The translations under genes were made by a program, and so were the position numbers. 64,000 bases of DNA from an uncultured Flavobacteriales bacterium (GTDB lineage: Bacteria > Bacteroidota > Bacteroidia > Flavobacteriales_E > Vicingaceae). Where the stretch lies: NCBI GenBank assembly GCA_937901255.1, contig CALCHN010000043.1, positions 172,238 to 236,237 of the forward strand. The letters are read 5' to 3'. Below, one piece after another: positions 51,938 through 60,226 of this stretch (within the stretch, counting starts at the first letter, position 1; every line of letters starts with the position of its first letter). The notes beneath the pieces are model-generated. The model was not told the DNA's origin and searched no databases. It saw nothing but the letters and a program-made list of their open reading frames with translations.

Positions 51938-52300
51938 TTATTTATTTTTTAATTTGTTTTTTATCGATGTGAAAATTGCTAATAATTCATTCGATTCCTC
52001 ATAAACAGGTTTAAATAGATTTTTTTCCATCCAATTTAATTCATCAATAATTTCTAACCAATATACAGTTTCACTCGCCTCGCTTTCACTAATTTTTATT
52101 TTATTATAAAAGTCAGCAGAACTTCTTCCTCTATTAGCCTCTCGATAATTTGCACCAATACTTGTTCCTGATTTAGTAAGCTGATTTCTCAAAACCCTTC
52201 CTTCAGGAGTGTTTGGTAATGTTGAAGATGTTTTGATAATAGCAACAGCAAATTTTCTCGTACGAACTTCTAACAATTTGCTAAATTCTTTATTGTCCAT
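51938..52300 (-). CDS. Four-helix-bundle protein (23S rRNA intervening-sequence family)
   Basis: A 120-aa member of the four-helix-bundle family first noted in intervening sequences of 23S rRNA genes. Family pattern: VRTRKFAVAIIKTSSTLP, LRNQLTKSGTSIGANYREAN, KIKISESEASETVYWLEII and a C-terminal Lys-rich helix. Such genes occur in Bacteroidota as isolated single genes and in other taxa next to diversity-generating retroelements; no reverse transcriptase is seen here. It is flanked by AAGTACT-type repeats and sits between two unrelated minus-strand genes, suggesting an inserted cassette. The molecular role is unknown. Confidence 0.9.
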   Translation of the reverse strand: MDNKEFSKLLEVRTRKFAVAIIKTSSTLPNTPEGRVLRNQLTKSGTSIGANYREANRGRSSADFYNKIKISESEASETVYWLEIIDELNWMEKNLFKPVYEESNELLAIFTSIKNKLKNK

Positions 52301-52327
52301 TTTTAATATTTTTTGATTTTTATCAAC

Positions 52328-52364
52328 TTCTAAGTACTCTAAGTACTTCTAACTCTAAGTACTC
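52328..52364. repeat. Right flank repeat of the four-helix cassette
   Basis: Three TCTAAGTACT-like units (52332-52341, 52342-52348 region, 52354-52362) lie directly between the cassette and the acyl-CoA carboxylase stop codon. Confidence 0.7.
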
Positions 52365-52365
52365 G

Positions 52366-54009
52366 TTAAGTCTGTATCACCCCAACATTATATCTTTTTG
52401 TAATTGGAGCGTGGTCGGCAGCTTCAATTCCCATCGAAATCCATTTTCTGGTATCCATAGGGTCGATGATGGCATCTGTCCAAAGTCTTGCAGCAGCATA
52501 GTAAGGAGAAATTTGTTCGTCATAACGGTCTTTAATTCTGTTATATAATTCATCCTCTTTTTCTTTGGTAATTTCTTCTTCGCCCTTCGCTTTTAATGAC
52601 GCGACTTCAATTTGCAATAAGGTTTTTGCAGCTGAAGCTCCACTCATTACCGCTAATTGTGCCGAAGGCCAAGCAACAATTAATCTTGGGTCATAAGCTT
52701 TGCCGCACATAGCATAGTTTCCTGCTCCGTAAGAGTTTCCCATAATAATAGTAAACTTAGGAACAACAGAGTTTGCCTGAGCAGCAACCATTTTAGCTCC
52801 ATCTTTAATAATTCCTCCATGTTCAGAACGTGAACCTACCATAAAACCGCTAACATCTTGCAAAAACACCAACGGAATTTTCTTTTGGTTACAATTCATA
52901 ATAAAACGTGCTGCTTTGTCTGCCGAATCGGAATAAATAACTCCACCAAACTGCATTTCTCCTTTTTTAGATTTTACTACCATACGCTGGTTGGCAACAA
53001 TTCCTACCGACCAACCTTCAATTCGAGCATAGCCACAAACAATAGTTTGTCCGTAAGCATCTTTGTATTCTTCAAATTCTGAATTATCAACCAAACGTTT
53101 GATAATTTCTCTTACATCATAAGGTTTTTCGCGTGTATCGGGTAAAATGCCGTAAATTTCTTTTGGGTCTAATTTAGGTGCTACGGCTTTCACTCTGTTA
53201 AATCCTGCTTTTTCGTAATCACCAATTTTATCCATGATGTTTTTAATCCTGTCTAAACAATCATGGTCGTCTTTACATTTATAATCGGTAACTCCTGAAA
53301 TTTCGCAATGCGTTGTTGCTCCACCTAAGGTTTCGTTATCTATACTTTCGCCAATTGCTGCTTTTACTAAATAAGAACCTGCTAAAAAGATAGAGCCTGT
53401 TTTGTCCACTATCATAGCTTCATCGCTCATAATTGGTAAATAAGCCCCTCCGGCAACACAACTTCCCATAATGGCAGCTATTTGTATAATTCCCTCTGAT
53501 GACATGATGGCGTTGTTTCTAAAAATTCTTCCAAAATGTTCTTTATCGGGAAAAATTTCATCTTGCATGGGCAAGAAAACGCCTGCACTATCTACTAAAT
53601 AAATAATGGGCAATTTGTTTTCCATAGCAATTTCTTGGAATCGTAGATTTTTTTTAGCAGCTATAGGAAACCAAGCTCCGGCTTTTACAGTAGCATCATT
53701 GGCAACTACCAAACATTGTTTTCCTTTTACATAACCTATCATCCCCACTACTCCACCAGAAGGACAACCACCTTGTTCTTCGTACATGCCTTCTCCGGCA
53801 AAAGCACCAATTTCTATTCTTAGCGATTTTTTATCCAATAAATAATCAATTCTTTCTCTGGCGGTAAGCTTACCTTTAGCATGGTGCGATTCAATTTTTT
53901 TCTTTCCTCCACCTAAATAAACTTTTTCTAACTTTCTGTTTAAATCTGATACCGAAAGTCGGTTGACATCTTCGTTCTTACTAAATTCTATATCTATCTT
54001 TTTTGCCAT
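52366..54009 (-). CDS. Acyl-CoA carboxylase, carboxyltransferase (beta) subunit
   Basis: Transfers CO2 from carboxybiotin to an acyl-CoA. The 547-aa protein has both halves of the carboxyltransferase fold: KGKLTARERIDYLLD (about 46-60), the first oxyanion region (MGSCVAGGAYLPIMSD) and the second (MGNSYGAGNYAMCGKAYDP). Length and motifs are closest to methylcrotonyl-CoA carboxylase beta, with propionyl-CoA carboxylase as the alternative. No biotin carboxylase gene is adjacent, so the partner is elsewhere. The acyl-CoA dehydrogenase gene 11 kb away could belong to the same catabolic theme. Confidence 0.92.
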   Translation of the reverse strand: MAKKIDIEFSKNEDVNRLSVSDLNRKLEKVYLGGGKKKIESHHAKGKLTARERIDYLLDKKSLRIEIGAFAGEGMYEEQGGCPSGGVVGMIGYVKGKQCLVVANDATVKAGAWFPIAAKKNLRFQEIAMENKLPIIYLVDSAGVFLPMQDEIFPDKEHFGRIFRNNAIMSSEGIIQIAAIMGSCVAGGAYLPIMSDEAMIVDKTGSIFLAGSYLVKAAIGESIDNETLGGATTHCEISGVTDYKCKDDHDCLDRIKNIMDKIGDYEKAGFNRVKAVAPKLDPKEIYGILPDTREKPYDVREIIKRLVDNSEFEEYKDAYGQTIVCGYARIEGWSVGIVANQRMVVKSKKGEMQFGGVIYSDSADKAARFIMNCNQKKIPLVFLQDVSGFMVGSRSEHGGIIKDGAKMVAAQANSVVPKFTIIMGNSYGAGNYAMCGKAYDPRLIVAWPSAQLAVMSGASAAKTLLQIEVASLKAKGEEEITKEKEDELYNRIKDRYDEQISPYYAAARLWTDAIIDPMDTRKWISMGIEAADHAPITKRYNVGVIQT

Positions 54010-54090
54010 TTTTTTGTGCTTTTTTATTTAATTCTCAAAAATACTTTTTTAGAAAGTTAATTAAAGTGATTTTGAATATAAATTTTTATT

Positions 54091-54244
54091 TAACCGCAAA
54101 GTCGCGGAGACGCAAAGACGGGAAAAAAGTTAAGGGTTATTTGTTATTGGTTGATTGTAAACTTCTAATTCAACCACAGAGGCACAGAGAACACGGAGTG
54201 ATTTTATCCGTGCAAATCCGTTAAATCTGCACCATCTGTGTTCC
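54091..54244. repeat. Short-phrase repeat patch (CGCAAAGACG and CACAGAG types)
   Basis: Two segments: AACCGCAAAGTCGCGGAGAC then CGCAAAGACGG (54092-54122), and ACCACAGAGGCACAGAGAAC (54172-54191) followed by TCCGTGCAAATCCG and CATCTGTGTTCC. Each is built from short near-repeats of 8-11 bases. Phrases like these are familiar from intergenic DNA of many unrelated bacteria. No gene is present in this gap. Confidence 0.7.
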
Positions 54245-54245
54245 A

Positions 54246-55733
54246 TCAAACTCCAAAAACAAATTTAGACAACAACATAAACACAGTTGTAACAATGATA
54301 ACACCCAACAAATTAAATAAAATTCCTGCACGAATCATCTGTTTTATTTTTACATAACCCGAACCAAAAATAATGGCTTGGGTAGGCGATGCAACAGGCA
54401 TCATAAAAGCACAACTTGCCGAAAGAGTTGCGGGAATCATCAATAAAATGGGTTCTATATCTAATGCTATACTCGCTTGTGCTAAAATGGGTAACACCAA
54501 ATTGGTAGTTGCTGTATTGGAGGTCACTTCTGTAAGTAAGGTAAGTACCACACAAACTACTACAACCATCACTAGCGGAGAGGAAAAAGTCATCTGTGCA
54601 AAGAGGCTTCCTACAACATCCGATAAACCCGATGATGAAAAGCCACCTGCAATGGCAAAACCTCCACCAAAAAGCAACAAAACACCCCATGGTAATCTAT
54701 GTACATGACTCCATTTTAACAACATTTCTCCTTGTCTTTGTTTGGAAGGAATGAGAAATAACAAAGTTGCAGCAGCAATAGCTATTGTGGCATCAGTTGC
54801 CATTTCTAACCCAAAAACAGTTCGCCAACCGTGTATAGTAATGGTTTCAGATAAGCGTAAATCCGAACCTGTTATCCACAAAACAGCAGCCATAAAAAAT
54901 ACCAATCCTGACAAGGCTTCATCTCTCGTAATTTTCCCTAATCCGTGCAACTGACTTTTTACTACCTCATTACTTTGTAGCAGATTGTCTTTAGGCATTC
55001 TGTATATTATTTTGGTAAGCAATAACCAACCTGTAATGATAAAAGTAATTGCAATTGGTAAGCCCATCATCATCCATTGTGTAAAACCAATGGCTGCTTT
55101 ATCAGGAAAAATAGTTTGGTACATTTCTATAAAAATCATGTTGGGCATGGTGCCAATAACTGTTGCCATTCCGCCAATATCTGCAGCATAGGCTATACAT
55201 AGCATTAAGGCAACTGCAAAACGACTTATCAGCTTTTTGTTATCGTTGGAGATGCTAGTTTTTAATTCCTCAATAATGGAAATGCCTATGGGCATCATTA
55301 CCATTACCGTAGCGGTGTTGGATATCCACATACTTAAAAAAGCGGTGGTGATCATAAATCCTAAAATAAGATGAGCAGGTTTACTGCCAATAATACTAAC
55401 AATTTTCAATGCTAATCGCTGATGCAGATTAGATTGCTGAATGCCTTGAGCCAACATTAACCCACCGAGAAACAGAAAAATGATTTCTTTACCATAAAAT
55501 ACAGCAGTATCTTTTGCATCTAAAATGCCAAAAAGTGGAAACAAAAACATGGGAAACAAAGAAGTTACAGCAATGGGCAATACTTCAAAAATCCAGCAGA
55601 CAGCCATAAGAATAACGATTGCTGCCATGATGGGTGCTTTAGGATTATCAGCAGATGGCACTAGCCAATAGCCAACTGCTGCAAATATAATTGCCAGTAA
55701 AAAGTACATCCATTTTTTAGAAACCGATTTCAC
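54246..55733 (-). CDS. DASS-family (SLC13) Na+/anion symporter
   Basis: Inner-membrane Na+-coupled carrier for dicarboxylates or sulfate-like anions. The 495-aa protein has about 11-12 membrane helices and both signature Ser-Asn-Thr motifs: WISNTATVMVMMPI (about 132-145) and TEVTSNTATTNLVLPI (about 400-415), which bind Na+ and the substrate carboxylates in VcINDY. It is monocistronic on the minus strand; no regulator is adjacent. The exact substrate (succinate, citrate or sulfate) cannot be told. Confidence 0.94.
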   Translation of the reverse strand: MKSVSKKWMYFLLAIIFAAVGYWLVPSADNPKAPIMAAIVILMAVCWIFEVLPIAVTSLFPMFLFPLFGILDAKDTAVFYGKEIIFLFLGGLMLAQGIQQSNLHQRLALKIVSIIGSKPAHLILGFMITTAFLSMWISNTATVMVMMPIGISIIEELKTSISNDNKKLISRFAVALMLCIAYAADIGGMATVIGTMPNMIFIEMYQTIFPDKAAIGFTQWMMMGLPIAITFIITGWLLLTKIIYRMPKDNLLQSNEVVKSQLHGLGKITRDEALSGLVFFMAAVLWITGSDLRLSETITIHGWRTVFGLEMATDATIAIAAATLLFLIPSKQRQGEMLLKWSHVHRLPWGVLLLFGGGFAIAGGFSSSGLSDVVGSLFAQMTFSSPLVMVVVVCVVLTLLTEVTSNTATTNLVLPILAQASIALDIEPILLMIPATLSASCAFMMPVASPTQAIIFGSGYVKIKQMIRAGILFNLLGVIIVTTVFMLLSKFVFGV

Positions 55734-55812
55734 TTAATTGATATTAGATTTCCAAAAATAGTATAAAAGTCTCGAAATATGCTTTTTGCTTAGAGATGAG
55801 TTGTATTTTTTG

Positions 55813-55820
55813 TATGTTTG
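55813..55820 (+). promoter_or_regulatory. Probable -7 box TATGTTTG
   Basis: Exact TANNTTTG match. It lies inside the longest open frame of the next gene, so transcription from it (start near 55827) supports translation from the ATG at 55858 rather than 55786. Confidence 0.5.
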
Positions 55821-55857
55821 GGGGAATAAATTGAAGACAACCAAAAAAATAACATTC

Positions 55858-56469
55858 ATGACAATAGATAAAAAACTTATTGATTATAAAATTAAGAAGC
55901 GTAATGATACCTACTTCTTAGTAACAGAATCGGATTTAAATGAAATAAAAAGTAAAAGTAGTTATGCTGACTGGTCATTTCTTTTTACTTCAATATTTTT
56001 GGGAGCCCTTGTTTCTATAATTATTACTTTAGCTTATGGTCTCGATTTAAAATCAGATGCAAAAAGTATTCTATACACACTCTTATGGGTGTTTGCTGTT
56101 CTTAGTACGACATGTATTATTTTATCAGTAATTCTTCATCAGGAAAGAAAAAAGGTAATTATAAAAATTAAAGGAAAAGAAGACATTAGTTTACAGGTCG
56201 AAGAATACCATGAGCAACCTAATCCTGAGAAATTTAAAGGGAACAATCGCTTAGGGTTAAATGTTGATGTAAATCAGAGGCAATTATTTTTTCAAGCAAT
56301 CAAAAACGATACAATATTAAATTTATTAAAATCATCATATCACGAAAATACCAGAAAAAAAGACTATTTCACTTTTATACTTCATGATGTAAATAAAGAT
56401 GTAGATAGTTATTTCAAAAAGTTTCTTGAAGAAAATTCTATCAAATATATTGATAATAAATTCATGTAA
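55858..56469 (+). CDS. Two-helix membrane protein of unknown function (203 aa)
   Basis: Not recognised. The ATG at 55858 is chosen because a promoter box lies 38 bp upstream and the preceding in-frame codons are not protein-like. Two adjacent membrane helices (about 40-62, FLFTSIFLGALVSIIITLAY, and 74-97, LLWVFAVLSTTCIILSVIL) are followed by a cytoplasmic domain of about 105 residues (KVIIKIKGKEDISLQVEEYH, DVNQRQLFFQAIKNDTIL). A perfect terminator follows. Such small membrane proteins have often been linked to accessory functions, but nothing here names one. Confidence 0.7.
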   Translation: MTIDKKLIDYKIKKRNDTYFLVTESDLNEIKSKSSYADWSFLFTSIFLGALVSIIITLAYGLDLKSDAKSILYTLLWVFAVLSTTCIILSVILHQERKKVIIKIKGKEDISLQVEEYHEQPNPEKFKGNNRLGLNVDVNQRQLFFQAIKNDTILNLLKSSYHENTRKKDYFTFILHDVNKDVDSYFKKFLEENSIKYIDNKFM

Positions 56470-56517
56470 CTACTTCTTAAAAAATAGCTTTGCTGAACTT
56501 AAAAGATTCCCTCCTCT

Positions 56518-56545
56518 AAGCGTAGAATTTTCTACGCTTTTTTTA
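56518..56545 (+). terminator. Rho-independent terminator
   Basis: AAGCGTAGAA (56518-56527) is exactly complementary to TTCTACGCTT (56530-56539), followed by seven T's interrupted only after TTTTTTT. Confidence 0.88.
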
Positions 56546-56606
56546 TAAAAATAATTTTAATATATTTACAACTAATACTTTATACAAAAAGTTAATCCAT
56601 TAACCA

Positions 56607-57002
56607 ATGAAAAAACAACATATATTTTGGTTGACAATAGTTATTTTTTCTATAGTAAATTGCACAAAACATCCTTTTGACCATAGAAATAAATATTTAG
56701 GAAAGTGGGGATTTGAAGTAGAATATGTAGAAATCAATACCGATAGTGTTGGATACTACTATTACGATAAATGGACGTATATAGGAGAAATTAAATATGG
56801 TAAGAAAGATGATGAAATACTAATAAAATATTCTGATAATAATTCAGTCACATTATTGGTTGATAAAAACGGAATTTTATCAGGCTTCCCAAATCACTAT
56901 AGCTCTGGTAAATTTGAAAGTAAAAATAAAATTGAGATCAACCTAAAAATATCAGGAGGATTAGGCGGTGGAATTAGCCATAGAATTAAAGGAGAAAAAT
57001 AA
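56607..57002 (+). CDS. Small lipoprotein of unknown function (131 aa)
   Basis: MKKQHIFWLTIVIFSIVNC is a lipoprotein-type signal with Cys19. The mature part contains YLGKWGFEVEYVEINTDSVG, a start seen in lipocalin-like domains, and a Gly-rich end (KISGGLGGGISHRIKGEK). No family assigned with confidence. A TATATTTA near-match -7 box (56561-56568) lies 38 bp upstream. It is an isolated accessory gene after the membrane protein. Confidence 0.7.
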   Translation: MKKQHIFWLTIVIFSIVNCTKHPFDHRNKYLGKWGFEVEYVEINTDSVGYYYYDKWTYIGEIKYGKKDDEILIKYSDNNSVTLLVDKNGILSGFPNHYSSGKFESKNKIEINLKISGGLGGGISHRIKGEK

Positions 57003-57151
57003 CTATTACTCTCTCGAAAAAGCCCGGCTTGTGAGTTATTATCTATTCATTTTTTTTTCAACTTAAAAGATTTCTCTAGCGTCATTTTACTAAGTTTTGT
57101 TCCTCAACTTGTAAAATTTTGTTCGAAATGACAATTGCTAAAAAAAACCAA

Positions 57152-57448
57152 CTAAAACTTCAAATTAATTTGATTATCTCTTTTGGTAAGTTTAAATTTA
57201 GGTTCGTCCATGTGTTTTAACTCAGAGGTAAGTAGTTTGTTATTCAGCTGAATAAATTCTTTCATCACAAACTTTTTAAGTTGTTTTTTGTTCTTTAGCA
57301 AATCTTTCAACTCAAAATCTGTATCATCTCTGTTGACAATAATTAGGTTAAATAAATCTTCCACCAACGCAATTTCAATAGACTCTTTAAGTATAGGGTT
57401 ATACTTTTGAATTAGGGCTTTTATTTTTTCTTTTTCATTTGGAGTCAT
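57152..57448 (-). CDS. Small helical protein of unknown function (98 aa)
   Basis: Not recognised. The 98-aa protein is highly charged and probably all-helical (EKEKIKALIQKYNPILKESI, ELKDLLKNKKQLKKFVMKEF), with no signal peptide or membrane helix. It lies between two non-coding stretches on the minus strand, upstream of a hairpin element. The clean codon pattern supports a real gene. Confidence 0.6.
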   Translation of the reverse strand: MTPNEKEKIKALIQKYNPILKESIEIALVEDLFNLIIVNRDDTDFELKDLLKNKKQLKKFVMKEFIQLNNKLLTSELKHMDEPKFKLTKRDNQINLKF

Positions 57449-57539
57449 GATTAGTTAAAGCGTTTATAAGTTTATCAGTTGTTTTATTTATCTATCTGTA
57501 AAGTAGAGCGTCTGAATTATATTTTTCGAGGCTTTCGCA

Positions 57540-57587
57540 GTTTTGAAATTCAGGAGTTTACTTTCGTAAATGACTGATTTTTAAAAC
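57540..57587. repeat. Long imperfect hairpin element
   Basis: Nested pairing: GTTTT (57540-57544) with AAAAC (57583-57587), AAAT with ATTT, CAG with CTG, and GTTTAC (57556-57561) with GTAAA (57566-57570) around a TTTC loop. It is preceded by CGAGGCTTTCGCAG. I recall similar sequence between genes of other Bacteroidota. No gene is in 57449-57623. Confidence 0.6.
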
Positions 57588-57623
57588 AAGAGTAACGAAG
57601 AAGTCGGACATTATAAATAGACG

Positions 57624-58340
57624 TTAACCAAATAATGCATCTTGCATGGTATAAATCCCCTTCTTATTATGAATAAATTCAGCCGCTATTACTGCCCCTT
57701 GAGCAAAACCTTCTCTGTTATGAGCGGTATGTTTTATTTCAATATCATCTATGGTAGAGGAATACGTTACTTGATGGGTTCCTGGAACATTTTCAATTCT
57801 GTGGGCTTCAATAAACAACTCACTTTTATCTGCTGATGGTTGTATTCCCCACTTTGTTTTAGCATCTAAATTAGTAATGATACCTTCTGCTAAAGTTATT
57901 GCCGTACCACTAGGAATATCTAATTTTTGCGTATGATGTACTTCGTCCATTTTTACTTCATAATCGGGGTGATTATTCATCAGTTTTGCTAACTGCTCAT
58001 TCAGTTTAAAAAACAAATTAACGCCCACACTGCAATTGGTTGCATATAATAATGTTCCTTGGTGTTGAGCACACTTTTCTTTTACCGCATCAAATTGATG
58101 GTACCAACCAGTTGTTCCAACTACAATAGGCACATTGTTTTCCAAACAAGTGGAAATAGATTTTACCGCATTTTCGGGAGTAGTAAACTCAATAGCTACA
58201 TCTACTTCTTTTAAATTCGCAGGGTTTAAATCTGCTGCATTGTCCACCGTAATTTTTAAAGTTACCTGATGTCCTCTTTCTAAAGCAATTCTTTCAATTA
58301 CTTGTCCCATTTTGCCGTAGCCTATTATTGCAATGTTCAT
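57624..58340 (-). CDS. dapB: 4-hydroxy-tetrahydrodipicolinate reductase
   Basis: Reduces the dapA product in the diaminopimelate/lysine pathway. The start is set at 58340, giving MNIAIIGYGKMGQVIERIAL with the NAD(P)-binding GxGxMG at the very N-terminus. A longer frame (to 58388) encodes only heptamer-repeat sequence and is not used. The 238-aa protein has the catalytic block DEVHHTQKLDIPSGTA and the ATNCSVGVNLFFKLN and AHNREGFAQGA motifs. dapF, the next-but-one pathway enzyme, is elsewhere in the window. Confidence 0.96.
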   Translation of the reverse strand: MNIAIIGYGKMGQVIERIALERGHQVTLKITVDNAADLNPANLKEVDVAIEFTTPENAVKSISTCLENNVPIVVGTTGWYHQFDAVKEKCAQHQGTLLYATNCSVGVNLFFKLNEQLAKLMNNHPDYEVKMDEVHHTQKLDIPSGTAITLAEGIITNLDAKTKWGIQPSADKSELFIEAHRIENVPGTHQVTYSSTIDDIEIKHTAHNREGFAQGAVIAAEFIHNKKGIYTMQDALFG

Positions 58341-58701
58341 GTTTAATGTTTGATGTTTGAAGTTTGAAGTTTGAAGTTTGATGTTCAAATCTATGAATTT
58401 ATTTTTAATCGCTCTACTATTTTATGCTCACATTTACTAAGTAAGTTTAAACATTAACTAAAGAAAATTCTCTCGCAAAGACGCAAGGACGCAAATATTG
58501 TTTTGTTCAGTCTTCAGTTTGCAGTATTCAGTCCACAGTCTTCAAAATTTCTAATTTTAAAAACACACCCCTGCCCCTCTCAAGAGGGGAATCCAACGCA
58601 CATTTCCAACGTCAAACTTCAAACCTTAAACTTTGAACCTAAAAAGCAGATTTTCTCACTCAAAACTATTGTTACCAATAGATATTGTATAATTTTGAAG
58701 C
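58341..58701. other. Non-coding 361-bp repeat-rich region between dapB and the methyltransferase gene
   Basis: Contains TTTGAAG-type heptamers directly upstream of dapB (58347-58384), a CGCAAAGACGCAAGGACGC phrase (58475-58493), a CAGTCTTCAGTTTGCAGT-type tract (58508-58545), a CCCCTCTCAAGAGGGG palindrome (58573-58588) and TCAAACTTCAAACC (58612-58625). A 74-codon open frame across it is repeat-derived. TAATTTTG at 58690-58697 is too close to the ATG for a normal promoter. Confidence 0.7.
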
Positions 58702-59487
58702 ATGAACAAACTGAAGTTGCTTTTTAACTATCTTGGCTTTCTCTTAAAATCTAAGAACGAGCATGGTATTCAGTCTCCATTTGTTTTTGAGCTTTACACT
58801 CAGATTATTAAAGATGATCAAAAATATTATTGTTTTGATGATATTGAATCGATAAGAGCTATGCTTTTACTAAGTAAACAAAAAATCAACGTAACAGATT
58901 TGGGAGCGGGTTCAAAAGTTCATTCTTCAACTGAAAGAAAGATTGCCAATATCACTAAATTTTCTTCTAAGCCTGCAAAATACGGACAATTATTATTTCG
59001 GTTAGCCAATAGGTTTAAACCATCATCCATTATAGAAATAGGCACATCGGTTGGAATTAGTACGATGTATTTAGCTGCTCACAGCTCAAAATGTACGGTA
59101 CACACCATTGAGGGTTGTCCTAATATTACCAAAATTGCTAAGGTAAATTTTAAAAAGATTGGCTACAACAACATAAAAATTTACAATGATAGTTTTGAAA
59201 ATGCGTTACCAACTATCGTTTCTCAACATGAAACGCTAGATTTTGTTTATTTTGATGGCAACCACACAAAAGTTGCTACCCTCTCCTATTTTAATATGTG
59301 TATAGAAAAAGCTTCAGAAAAAAGTGTTTTTATTTTTGATGATATTTATTGGTCGGATGAAATGAAAGCTGCTTGGAAAGAAATAAAAAAACATCCTAAA
59401 GTAACCACTACAATTGATGTTTTTGCATTTGGAATTGTATTGTTTAACACTGATTTAAGTAAAGAAAACTTTGTTTTAAGGTATTAA
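58702..59487 (+). CDS. Class I SAM-dependent methyltransferase
   Basis: A 261-aa Rossmann-fold methyltransferase of the O-methyltransferase/class I type. The N-terminal helix FLLKSKNEHGIQSPFVFELY precedes the SAM-binding motif SIIEIGTSVGISTMYLAAHS (about 112-131), the acidic end of beta-2 in VHTIEGCPNI and the motif LDFVYFDGNH followed by FIFDDIYWSDEMK. A metal-dependent catechol-type site is not complete. No signal peptide. It is convergent with the SanA-like gene (three bases apart). The acceptor is unknown. Confidence 0.9.
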   Translation: MNKLKLLFNYLGFLLKSKNEHGIQSPFVFELYTQIIKDDQKYYCFDDIESIRAMLLLSKQKINVTDLGAGSKVHSSTERKIANITKFSSKPAKYGQLLFRLANRFKPSSIIEIGTSVGISTMYLAAHSSKCTVHTIEGCPNITKIAKVNFKKIGYNNIKIYNDSFENALPTIVSQHETLDFVYFDGNHTKVATLSYFNMCIEKASEKSVFIFDDIYWSDEMKAAWKEIKKHPKVTTTIDVFAFGIVLFNTDLSKENFVLRY

Positions 59488-59490
59488 TTC

Positions 59491-60144
59491 TTAAAAAGAA
59501 ACATTTTCTTTTTCTCCTAAAAACTTAGGTTGGGTGTTAAGAATATAAACATCTATTACCGCAAGAGTTTTGGCTAAATATTCTCTCACTTGCGTTTTAA
59601 AAGCATATTTTTCGGGCGGATTTTGAGCTGCATAAGCAATTGCATTAATATTAAATTTATTGGCAATAAATAAAGCTCTTTCCACATGGAAACGCTGGGA
59701 GATGATTACAAAATTATTTTGACCAAAAACTTCTTTACACCTAACCACCGAATCTAAAGTTCTGAAACCTGCAAAATCTAAAGTAATGGCACTATCCGGA
59801 ACACCTAACTTTACCAAAGCTTTAAACATTTGTCGAGGTTCGTTGTATTCCAACAAACTATTATCGCCACTAACAATAATGTGTTTTACTTTTTTATTGT
59901 GATAAAGTGCTGCGGCAGCTTCAATACGGTATTTAAAAAACAAGTTTGTTCTTCCTTTGATAGTATATTCGCTAGTACCAAGCAATAAGGCTACTGGGTA
60001 ATCCTCAGGAAAACCTTCTACCTTATTATGAATAGCAGCTTTTGTAGAATTAATAATTACGATATTGCTAAAGGTTACCAACAACACTAAAGCAACTAAA
60101 CTTATAATAAAAAACCCTACAACCTTCCTTCTTGTAATTCGCAT
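59491..60144 (-). CDS. SanA/YdcF-like DUF218 membrane protein
   Basis: A 217-aa envelope protein with one N-terminal membrane helix (about 11-31) and a periplasmic DUF218 domain. Conserved elements are VALLLGTSEYTIKGRTNLFF, IIVSGDNS, DFAGFRTLDSVVRCKEVFG and ISQRFHVERALFIAN, all typical of SanA, the protein linked to vancomycin exclusion at high temperature in E. coli. The molecular activity of the family is not established. It lies just downstream of the M16 peptidase operon terminator. Confidence 0.9.
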   Translation of the reverse strand: MRITRRKVVGFFIISLVALVLLVTFSNIVIINSTKAAIHNKVEGFPEDYPVALLLGTSEYTIKGRTNLFFKYRIEAAAALYHNKKVKHIIVSGDNSLLEYNEPRQMFKALVKLGVPDSAITLDFAGFRTLDSVVRCKEVFGQNNFVIISQRFHVERALFIANKFNINAIAYAAQNPPEKYAFKTQVREYLAKTLAVIDVYILNTQPKFLGEKENVSF

Positions 60145-60166
60145 TAAAATTTAATTTAACAAGCAT

Positions 60167-60198
60167 AAAAAATTCCCATAAAATTATGGGAATTTTTA
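60167..60198 (-). terminator. Rho-independent terminator of the M16 peptidase operon
   Basis: AAAAATTCCCATAA pairs with a TTATGGGAATTTTT-type arm around a short loop. T runs on both strands make it potentially bidirectional; it is 29 bp after the end of the longer peptidase gene. Confidence 0.8.
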
Positions 60199-60226
60199 TA
60201 CTATTATCTATTAATTGAATTATTTA

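Noticed and set aside
54003..54224. 73-codon open frame over the acyl-CoA carboxylase start and downstream repeats
   Set aside because: It is made of CGCAAAGACG/CACAGAG repeat sequence and overlaps the start of a real gene on the other strand.
54313..55191. Several open frames overlapping the DASS transporter gene on both strands
   Set aside because: They mirror the transporter coding sequence and contain no independent motifs.
58341..58388. 16-codon N-terminal extension of dapB
   Set aside because: It is encoded by TTTGAAG heptamers, and DapB normally starts directly before the GxGxMG motif.
58503..58727. 74-codon open frame upstream of the methyltransferase gene
   Set aside because: It consists of heptamer-type repeats and runs into the real gene in another frame.
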